Assembly: GCA_030490835.1 (NCBI GenBank)
Contig: CM059977.1
Location: forward strand, 12,495,399-12,559,398
From: Annona cherimola
Taxonomy: Eukaryota > Streptophyta > Magnoliopsida > Magnoliales > Annonaceae
Direction: 5' to 3'
DNA: 64,000 nt
Both the position numbers and the translations under genes were made by a program. Position 1 is the first letter of the stretch, and every line of letters begins with the position of its first letter. Shown in pieces: positions 56,152-64,000 of this stretch. The notes beneath the pieces are model-generated. The model did not search any database. It was not told where the DNA came from and was given only the letters and a program-made list of their open reading frames with translations.

Positions 56152-59061
56152 ATGGGAGCTGCTGCAAGTCGTCGTTTTTTAACTTTATCTAACATCCTGA
56201 GAATTATATATTCTGATGAAATCCACCACGCGTATACGGGTTGGCATGGGGTCGGGATGTCAATGGCTGCAAAGGCAGTGGCCAAGGCGGCTAGAGAATC
56301 CCCGGATCTGTTCGACGTTGTTGTGCTGGTGACAGCGGGGGAAGAGTGCTCAGCTGATATCGGGAAGTTGCAGAGGAAGATTGCAGCGCAGCTCGGATTT
56401 TTCGACGTTGGTGGAGGGAGGAGGAAGGATGATGATGACGGTGATGATGGTGAGGACTTGGACAGGGAAGTTGCAAGAATGATTAACAGACCACTTGCAA
56501 GCCGCAACTTCCTTCTTATAATAGAAAACCTTCTGACGGCACATGACTTGGGAATGATGGGGATCCCTACCGTATCTGAATGGACCAGGTCTAAAATTCT
56601 CATCACCACTCCCCACCCCCTAGTTATTGGCCGTATGAATATTCGAGCGACAATATTCCTATTGTCAACAGACGATGAAGAAGCTTGGTTTCAGGTACAC
56701 TTTGGTGGAGTTGATGAATTGTTAGCACACTTTCGTGATGAAGCTGGTGACGTTGCCAACACTTTGGGCATTAATCATGAGGTTGATCAGATTTTCAACT
56801 GCTTTATCTATCTCTGTCTTTTCCAACAAACGACTAGTACTAGTACTAGTATGGATGCCAAAGAGCTTATGAAATATTACATGGGAGAAGGGTTCATAAC
56901 TACTGCTACTACGGCTTCTTCTCAGCAAACAGATGATATAGATGATCTGGACGGCGCATTCAGGCATGGTGAAGCTATATTAGAAGAAATGGTTGCAAGG
57001 TATATGGTGGAGGACAGATCATCATCAGCTGCTGGTGGCGATGGTAGAAAATTTTCAATGAATTCTCACCTCTGGGAAATACTAGATGGACGTAGGGAAG
57101 GGCGTCGTTACCTGAAAGAAAAGCTGCATATCCGATTGGAAGGCAATATGCTAGAGGATGATGCTGCAGCAAGGTGGGTGTCATTGTCCCATAACAAGAT
57201 ACAACCTTCTATTCCAATCGGAAGCAGGCCATGGTGCGCCAAACAACTCACTACTCTGCTCCTCAACGACAATCGTGAATTGAAACAAATACCCAGCACC
57301 TTCTTTGACCAAATTCCAAACCTCAAAGTCCTCGACCTCTCCCGCACCTCTATTTCGTCTTTCCCTCCTTCCTTGTCATCCCTTATACGCCTTCGATTTT
57401 TAAAATTGCAGGAATGTCCCTACCTAAACACCCTCCCGCCTTCTCTCAAACAACTAAAACAACTCATCATACTAGACCTTCGTGGAAGCCCTTTGTCTGA
57501 TAGTATTCCCTCGGAAGCCTTGAAGCAAAAGACTAACCTTCGTCTTGTTGATCTTTCTCACACCAAAGTCAACCATTCCCTCATGCCGTCACTGCTATCT
57601 TCTTTGTGCGACCTCAACTTAGAGAGACTGCTGCTGGCAGGATGCAATTCATTCGTGGGGATGCCATTGTTGATGTCAATGTCTTCTAGTCATCATCATC
57701 AATTAATTAGGCGACTCCCAGAATTAGACATCTCAAGCTGCTACGGAGCTTTAAAAGAAGTTGAAAATGTCTCCTTCCAGGACCTACCTAAACTGCGAGC
57801 TCTCAACCTCTCCCACACCCCAATTGCTCGCCTCTCTATAACAAGGTGCACAAGCTTGGAGAATGTGCATTTGCAAGGCCTCACCAATCTCAAATCGCTC
57901 CATCTCTCAAGCATTAGAATCAAGAAATTCCCGCATGAGATCTCAGAGATGACGAGTCTGGAGCAGCTTCATCTCAGCGATGTGAAGCAGTTGAGAAAAG
58001 TGGACTGGGAAAAACTGCATTGGTTGCCCGAAAAGTTGGAGTGGGACGAATGCAGTTGCTGCTCCTCATCTAGACGCCCTGCAGCGGCTGCTTCTGGTAA
58101 TTCGCCGCTGCAACTACAAGAGGAATTAGGTGGTGGCGAAAACAGAGGAGGAAGAGCTTCCATATCGGTAAGCAACGCTGATATTTTCAGGGGTCTGAGC
58201 TTCTCTTCTCGGCTTTGGGATAATGCCTTTTCAAAATTTCATTTCTCCATATCTCCTTGCCTGAAACAATGTGGTGAGAAGGGGAAGAAAACAAGGGGAG
58301 TTGATGTGGGCCAGGAGAAAAGAACGGCGATTGCACTATATGCCGATATCTGTTCAAAAATGAGTCATCTTCATCTTCCTGATCACGCATTATTAATGAG
58401 GAGGAGGATCGATTTTAGTCGGCATTTGAAGATTGAAGGAGCTGTGCCTGTCGCTAGTCTCTTCTATTGGCGAGGGGATAGCAAGAGGAGCCTGGTGGAG
58501 ACGGTGGTTAGAAGAGCAGAGGTACTATGGTTGCGTGAGAATAGAGGATCTGTTGAGAGCCTGTCGGATTTAAAGGTGGAAGAAATGGTCGATCTAAAGG
58601 AATGTTGGGTGGAGAGATGTCATGACATGGAGCACATCTTTCCAGAGAGTTTGAATAAGGACATAAGGGGCCCTTCCCAAAGGTTATGGGTGTCTGAGCT
58701 GGGGAGCCTCAGGAGCGTGTACAATGAAGACAACGATTTCCTCTCCCTCAAACACTTGCATATCCAGTGTTGTGTAAAACTGGAGACTCTGTTTCATTTC
58801 TATCCCACTTTGCCACAGTTGGAAACACTCCACATAAGATTCTGCTATCGACTAAAGTCCATCTTTAGGGGACACCACATTGTTGATGGGGAATACGCAT
58901 TTCCAAAACTCCATGTTCTCCGTCTGTGGGAGCTTCCACAGCTGAAGTACATCTGCAGGGGGTCTCTTCTCTCTCTTGAACACTTCAGAGTCCGAGCTTG
59001 TCCATGCCTGCAACAACTCCCTTACCTTGATTCCCAGAATGTGAAGATCAAGATTGATTGA
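56152..59061 (+). CDS. NLR2: CC-less NB-LRR protein, paralogue of NLR1
   Basis: A single coding exon gives 969 residues. The first ATG in frame (56152) encodes MGAAASRR, a strong N-myristoylation-type start, with stop codons just upstream. About 29 residues precede the P-loop position GWHGVGMSM (30-38); Lys is replaced by Met36, as in NLR1. Walker B reads FLLIIEN, RNBS-B SKILITTP, RNBS-D CFIYLCLF, and the MHD position FSMNSHLW (about 300). No GLPL motif is seen. An Asp-rich loop (about 93-104) replaces the shorter acidic loop of NLR1. Leucine-rich repeats run from about residue 341 to the C-terminal VKIKID. The LRR part is very similar to NLR1 and the NB part less so. Both frames are intact over ~2.9 kb, which suggests selection for a function that does not need canonical nucleotide binding. 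Confidence 0.9.
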   Translation: MGAAASRRFLTLSNILRIIYSDEIHHAYTGWHGVGMSMAAKAVAKAARESPDLFDVVVLVTAGEECSADIGKLQRKIAAQLGFFDVGGGRRKDDDDGDDGEDLDREVARMINRPLASRNFLLIIENLLTAHDLGMMGIPTVSEWTRSKILITTPHPLVIGRMNIRATIFLLSTDDEEAWFQVHFGGVDELLAHFRDEAGDVANTLGINHEVDQIFNCFIYLCLFQQTTSTSTSMDAKELMKYYMGEGFITTATTASSQQTDDIDDLDGAFRHGEAILEEMVARYMVEDRSSSAAGGDGRKFSMNSHLWEILDGRREGRRYLKEKLHIRLEGNMLEDDAAARWVSLSHNKIQPSIPIGSRPWCAKQLTTLLLNDNRELKQIPSTFFDQIPNLKVLDLSRTSISSFPPSLSSLIRLRFLKLQECPYLNTLPPSLKQLKQLIILDLRGSPLSDSIPSEALKQKTNLRLVDLSHTKVNHSLMPSLLSSLCDLNLERLLLAGCNSFVGMPLLMSMSSSHHHQLIRRLPELDISSCYGALKEVENVSFQDLPKLRALNLSHTPIARLSITRCTSLENVHLQGLTNLKSLHLSSIRIKKFPHEISEMTSLEQLHLSDVKQLRKVDWEKLHWLPEKLEWDECSCCSSSRRPAAAASGNSPLQLQEELGGGENRGGRASISVSNADIFRGLSFSSRLWDNAFSKFHFSISPCLKQCGEKGKKTRGVDVGQEKRTAIALYADICSKMSHLHLPDHALLMRRRIDFSRHLKIEGAVPVASLFYWRGDSKRSLVETVVRRAEVLWLRENRGSVESLSDLKVEEMVDLKECWVERCHDMEHIFPESLNKDIRGPSQRLWVSELGSLRSVYNEDNDFLSLKHLHIQCCVKLETLFHFYPTLPQLETLHIRFCYRLKSIFRGHHIVDGEYAFPKLHVLRLWELPQLKYICRGSLLSLEHFRVRACPCLQQLPYLDSQNVKIKID

Positions 59062-59240
59062 AGGTTAATTGGATTGGTAGACCAATCTTAGGTGGCCCAA
59101 CCAAATTATAGCGAACAAATGAAGCAGCCATGCCCACGCATGATCAGTTTTCAACGGAAAGCCGACCCTCATCAATACTTTCCTCGAATCCAAGTAGCTA
59201 TCAACCCTTCATGCTGATTGTCAGAATCATGGATACATCC
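59062..59240 (+). other. 3'UTR of NLR2
   Basis: Homologous to 37398-37520 behind NLR1 and free of the SINE, so it preserves the empty site. Confidence 0.6.
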
Positions 59241-59449
59241 CAAGTAAGGTACAACACGTGTTTTTCTTACTTTCTTCCTAATAATAGAAGGCTGACACAT
59301 GCTACTTGCCTGCTAGAATCTAATCAGCTATATAGAAATTATTCAACAAAACCTGTCGAATGGAAAATTCAATCCATTTATTATATTAAGAGATATGAAT
59401 TTTGTGATTAAAAAAAAAAAGAAATAAAGTTTCAACAAAATTCAATGTG

Positions 59450-59815
59450 TGCATAGGTCATATGTGCTCAAAAATACATTCATATGTAAATAAAGAAAAA
59501 TACTTAAATTCATTCACATATATATTAGAATATAGTAATACTTTATAGAATTATTTATCCATATAATAATGATATTTTAAATAGTTTAGATATTGAAGAT
59601 ACTACTTAAAAATTGATATTTAATATTAAATTATTTTATTATATTGATTTTATATATTTATATATAGAGCCTGTGTACGATGATATTAGATCAATGAAAT
59701 GATTTTCATAATAATATAAGTAATGTTAAATATAATAAATAGAGTAAAATTTTCATTAATTATCTAAATATTGACAATAGAACAGTTACATAGAAAGAAA
59801 ATTTCATAAAAGCGT
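59450..59815 (+). repeat. AT-rich dispersed repeat, family C (copy 3)
   Basis: Ordered words ACATTCATATGTAAATAAAG, CATATATATTAGAATATAG, ATTATTTATCCATATAATAA, TTAAAAATTGATATTTAATA and AAAATTTTCATTAATTATC match the copies at 1-395 (inverted), 4640-5050 and 61440-61810. Confidence 0.6.
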
Positions 59816-60075
59816 CCTCATTTTTTATTGGTGCGTTTGGTAAGTTGAGAATGTGAATGGAGTACAAGGAATACAAAAATAACGTTACTTGTCCAACTTG
59901 TAACTATACAAGTTTTCCCCTTTTCTCTCCACTTTCATGTTCCAATCATTTTCTCAGCAACTAATTTATTTACTTCTTCCCATTTTAACAAAAAAAAACC
60001 GTGCTTATAGTTAGTAACATGCATGTTGGTCCGGAAATAGCTTTCTTTTTTATTTTTATATTCACACCTCAATTA

Positions 60076-60349
60076 CTGCCGGTGTTTGGCAATAACAAAA
60101 AAATGTGAAACTAAAATTTTTAACTATCGATAATTATCTTAATTTTTAATCATTTATTCGCAACTTCTTATAAAATTATCATTTTTCAATTATTTATACA
60201 TAACTATTCATACAACCAATTTATTTATTTTAACTTTATTCTCTTTATTCCCCATCATTACCCCTATTATATTACATCATTTTTTCAATTTGAAATTTTT
60301 TATATAAAAAATTTTCATACAAAATTTTTATCACTTTTCAAACACACCC
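60076..60349 (-). mobile_element. Decayed Tourist-like MITE, inverted
   Basis: Right end CAAACACACCC followed by TTA and an interior CTTTATTC...CATCATTACCCC...ATTACATCA are the reverse complement of the element at 16541-16820. The left end (GGTGTTTGG) is altered; a TTA lies next to it. Confidence 0.55.
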
Positions 60350-60499
60350 TTAATCTATTTTGCCTGAAATTTTACTTTCCACATTCATGAACAGAATGAA
60401 ATATAAAATCACAAAGAGACTTGCATTATACAATTTTACAATTGCGTGTTATTTCTTTGTTTTTAACAATTTAAAAAAAAAATCAAACTGTTGATAATA

Positions 60500-61285
60500 C
60501 TTATCCATATGTATTCTTTTATCATTATGAAATATCCTATATAAGGACATTTTTATATATCATATATTCGTTTTTAAATTTACTAGTTATATATTCACCT
60601 TTAGATTGTGTTAAATTTTTATAATATTTAAGTTTCTAATCAAAGTAATTTTTAGAATCATAAGTAGATGTTCACTGATAAGTATAAGGTCCGCTCATTT
60701 TAGACTGGTCTAAAATAAAAGTCATTTCAAATTGATATAAATATATATGTTTATCTTTTGAAAATTTTTATAACTTATCCATATGTATTCCTTTATCATT
60801 CCGCAATATCATATATAAGGTCATTTTTACATACCATATATTCATTTTAAATTTTAATAGTTATTTATTCACCTTTAGATTGTGTTAAATTTTATAATAT
60901 TTAAGTTTCCAATTAAAGTAATTTTAAAAATCATAAATGGACGCCTATTGATAAGTATAAGGTCCGATCATTTCAGACTAGTCTAAATTAAAAGCAATTT
61001 CAAATCGATTTAAAATATTTATTTTTATCTTTTGAAAATTTTTATTACTTATCCATATGTATTCTTTTATCATTTCGAAATATCGTATACATTCATTTTA
61101 AAATTTAATAGTTATATATTCACCTTTGGATTGTGTTAAATTTTTATAACATTTAAGTTTCTAATCAAAGTAATTTTTAGAATCATAATTACATGTCTAT
61201 TGATAGAATAAGGTCCGATCATTTCAGATTGTTCTAAATTAAAATCCATTTCAATTGAATTAAAAATATTTATTTTTATCTTTTG
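60500..61285 (+). repeat. Three tandem copies of a ~272-bp unit
   Basis: Units start at about 60501, 60774 and 61049 with CTTATCCATATGTATTC, and all include CACCTTTAGATTGTGTTAAA, AAGTTTCTAATCAAAGTAAT and AAGGTCCGATCATTTCAGA words. The third unit lacks a short internal piece. Non-coding. Confidence 0.85.
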
Positions 61286-61439
61286 AGAATTGTTACAAAA
61301 TTGTTATTCTAAGTGTATCTATTTTAGAAATTATTTTTTATCATTTTCACAGATATGTAGATATTTATTTTGAATATTTAAACACAATAGTATTTTGGTC
61401 ATTTTAAATTATTAAAACGACTAAAATAACAAATATGTT

Positions 61440-61810
61440 CATGAGGAAGATTCGCTTGAAAATAAATATATTCATGTGTAAAAAGGTACAAACACGTGGA
61501 TCTATTCACACACGTATTAAAAAATAATAATATTTTATAGAACTATTTATCTACATGAAAATGACATTTTAGGTGACTTAGATGTTGAAAATGTAATCTT
61601 AAAATTAATATTTAATATTAAATTATTTTATTATGTTGATTTTATATGTTTATAGATATAACCCATGCACAGTTATACTAAACAAATAAAAGAATTTTTA
61701 ATATATTATAAATGATGCTAAATGCAATTAGATTTTTTATTAACCATCAAAATATTCAAAATGAAAGGAATTCTGCAGAAGAGACGTTTCATAAAATCAT
61801 TTCCAAAATA
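61440..61810 (+). repeat. AT-rich dispersed repeat, family C (copy 4)
   Basis: Same word order as the copy at 59450-59815 (ATATTCATGTGTAAA, ACACACGTATTAAAAAATAA, ACTATTTATCTACATGAAAATG, TAATATTTAATATTAAATTA). Confidence 0.55.
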
Positions 61811-62008
61811 TAATAATGTTGTGTAGACTTACTTATCCACGTATGAATGACCTTTTATAAGTTTTATATATTAAAAATATTTAATAATTTTATTACATTG
61901 TTGTTCATTTGACACATTTTTTAAATGGACCATGTTGATTTGGGTAAAATTTGGTCTCCTAGCTAAAAAAAATAAACTCATATTTATTAGTTGATAATCA
62001 TTTCCAAC

Positions 62009-62140
62009 TAGGGGTGCAACTTGGTACCCGAAATAGGGTCGGTTTGGTTATAAGTATTAAATACCCGTTCAAATTTGGGTTAGTGTTGGTTCCAGTGCTG
62101 GGTACCCGGAACCGACCCGGATTTCATATTAGTATATATA
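62009..62140 (+). mobile_element. Left end of a hAT-like element (hAT-5)
   Basis: TAGGGGTGCAACTTGGTACC is the same terminus as hAT-1, followed by GGGTCGG and ACCCGGAACCGACCCGG. I see no matching right end before the window stops, so the element either is truncated here or extends beyond 64000. Confidence 0.6.
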
Positions 62141-62592
62141 TAATATAACATCCACCCAGACCAACCCTAATTCCTATCTCATCCCGATTCTGCGATTCTC
62201 GAGTCTCGACCAGAGCAATCTGCGCCTCTGCAGCTCTGCCTCTGCAGCCTCCGGCAGTCCGCCCTCGACAACGACGACGAATTGACGCGCTCCTTCCCTT
62301 GACGGCTGACGACCTTCCTTCTCGTCCCAAATCTCATCATCCGATTTCCCTCTAATTTCACATCCAACCAGAGCTGTCTGCGGCTTCCGGTGGTCCGCCC
62401 TAGAGAGTCGACGCACAGCTCCCCTCGATAACCGACAGCCTTCCTAAATCTCATCCTGATTCCTGTCATCCCGTCATCTGATTTCCCTCCAATTTCACAG
62501 CTTGCTTATTTGACTTTAGCTTATTTCATGATTTATTCAGGGTCGTTTATTTTATCTCATCAGTTTTTTCCTGTTTTTTAATATATAAACAG
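62141..62592. other. CT-rich leader-like sequence before the CBP60 relic
   Basis: Pyrimidine-rich sequence with CTCTGCAGC and CTCGACAACGACGACG words. It resembles a 5'UTR or promoter, and allows open frames only on the opposite strand, without domains. Confidence 0.35.
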
Positions 62593-64000
62593 GTTAGCAA
62601 AGAAGTTGAATAGGCTTTAGCAAAACAAGGCCCCATAAGACTTCGTCAAAGGTATTTAGCTTTCTCTCTCTCTCTCTCTCTTATTAAATAGTAATGTCAA
62701 ACACTATGTGCAGATTGGTTTTTTTGTATTTTTGAGCTAATCCCAAAAAAATTAGACTAATAATTCACTTTGGTGGCAGGTGTTGTCGTATGTTCACTAT
62801 TTACATCGTCATCGTAGTCATCATCCTCTAATCTTTCAACGCCTGCCTTTAGTAACTTGGCAAGCACAATTTCATTTCATACATGCTAGATATGAATATT
62901 ATTCATCATTGAGGTTTGAACCTAACAATAGGACAAATTTGAATTTATTGCTGATGTGAACATGCTGAATAACTATGATTATCCTTCATTTATTATTGAT
63001 GTGGACTCTCTTCTTAGCTAAGTGGGCAGTGCATTAAATTGTCTCATCTTTTGGTGTTGGGTGCATGTAGATACAAATGTTAGCTGCTTCAGTTTGTTAG
63101 CATAGGTTGCCTTTATTTTATCTTTGATTGACCAGCATGGGTCGCTTCTTACTTGTGCTGATAAATGGTAATTTATGTCTTGAAATATTAAATGTCTTGT
63201 AGTTTGCAACTTTGAGGATCTACACTTCTAATCCTTGACCTATTTCCCTCACATCTTGCAAGATAGTTTGTCATTCTTTAACTCTCACCAAAACACTGGC
63301 CCTCCCCAGAACAAATTGAAGGGCTTGATAGAAGAAACTTACAGTGGCATTTCTAGTTAAGATTTTCACTTTCAATTTTTACTGGAGGCAAGGTAGAAGG
63401 GGAACAGGGTGTTGCTATTCACGTGGTTCTGTTGGATGCAAACACTAGCCATGTAGTAACATCTGGGCCAGAGTCATCAGCGAGACTAGGCAATAGGTTG
63501 ATTTCAGTCTATGACACATAATGTTATGGTAGTTACAAATTAAGGATGGTGATGTTCTAACGATCATTTATGCGACTCATGATTTGTCATGTTTGTAGCA
63601 TGGGATTAGGATTACAATTTCTATCTGCACATTAGTCATTGTAGTTGTTATTTCTTTTTCTCGAGTTGGAATTTCAACATTGCTTTTGGTCTTTGCAGTG
63701 TACAAAACCTGTTGATGAGGTATGAAGATTGGAAAAGGTTGGGAAGGACGTGTCTTTCCACAAGACATTGAACAAGGCTGGAATCTATACAGTTGAAGAC
63801 TTTCTTCGTCTAGTGGTTAGAGATGCTCAAAGATTGCATCATGTAAGACTAAGAAGCCCTTTGTGTGATGATTATTCCAAAATTTGCCTGTTCTTGACAT
63901 TTTGTATCCAATTCCAACAGGTACTTGGAAGTGGCATGTCAAATAAGATCTGGGAGGTTATTGTAGATCGTGCAAAGACCTGTGGTTTGAATGGGAAGCT
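62593..64000 (+). pseudogene. Calmodulin-binding protein 60 (CBP60)-like pseudogene, partial, runs off the window
   Basis: Exon-like pieces in order: 62593-62651 (EVE, stop, ALAKQGPIRL), about 63295-63490 (IEGLDRRNLQWHF, stop, then [20 protein letters not shown] and [13 protein letters not shown]), 63699-63842 ([18 protein letters not shown]) and 63921 onward ([20 protein letters not shown]). These are characteristic CBP60 segments with plausible GT-AG introns. In-frame stops lie at 62611-62613, 63354-63356 and 63723-63725; the last is TGA at the place of a conserved Trp. The ~120 residues expected between the second and third pieces are missing. It is therefore an intron-retaining, exon-deleted pseudogene. 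Functional CBP60 proteins are plant transcription regulators of immunity; this copy is not expected to work. Confidence 0.8.

Noticed and set aside
34194..59061. Head-to-head NLR sensor/helper pair with shared promoter
   Set aside because: The two genes are on the same strand, 19 kb apart and paralogous, so this is a tandem duplication, not a divergent functional pair.

Overview
The window looks like repeat-rich nuclear DNA of a flowering plant. It has GT-AG introns of kilobase size, plant-specific gene families (DUF4378, an NLR disease-resistance pair, a CBP60 relic) and many plant-type transposons (hAT with 8-bp target duplications, a Mutator-like element with 9-bp duplications, Tourist-like MITEs, TRIMs with an initiator-Met-type primer site, tRNA-like SINEs, Ty3/Gypsy and LINE relics). 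The species cannot be fixed from sequence alone.

Layout. 0.2-7.3 kb: AT-rich repeats, a cluster of hairpin-ended repeats, a LINE relic and a SINE. 7.7-9.95 kb: a three-exon DUF4378 (TRM-like) gene. 10-17 kb: intergenic DNA with MITEs and a 1.48-kb hAT element that carries a SINE. 17.2-28.0 kb: a five-exon plant coiled-coil (golgin/USO1-like) gene whose 4.7-kb intron 4 holds two nested miniature LTR retrotransposons in opposite orientation. 28-34 kb: a duplicated copy of that gene's 3' tail, two hAT-type MITEs, then a promoter block. 34.2-37.2 kb: NLR1. 37.4-41.6 kb: a hAT element with another hAT nested inside. 43.5-46.3 kb: a broken Gypsy element containing an antisense LINE fragment and an inverted composite TRIM. 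47.1-53.3 kb: one 6.2-kb Mutator-like element filled with two unrelated tandem-repeat arrays. 53.4-59.1 kb: promoter block and NLR2. 59.4-62 kb: AT-rich repeats. 62-64 kb: the end of a hAT-like element and an exon-deleted CBP60 pseudogene that runs off the window.

The main biological interest is the NLR pair. Both copies are long, intact and on the same strand. Both lack a coiled-coil domain, start with an N-myristoylation-type MGxxxS sequence, and replace the P-loop lysine with methionine. Their promoters and 3' flanks are also homologous, so the duplicated unit was a whole gene, with a probable large 5'UTR intron. The second point of interest is the 6.2-kb transposon body: its decamer-plus-spacer repeat also occurs in short form inside the hAT element at 39 kb, which suggests a transposon-borne sequence seeded a satellite.
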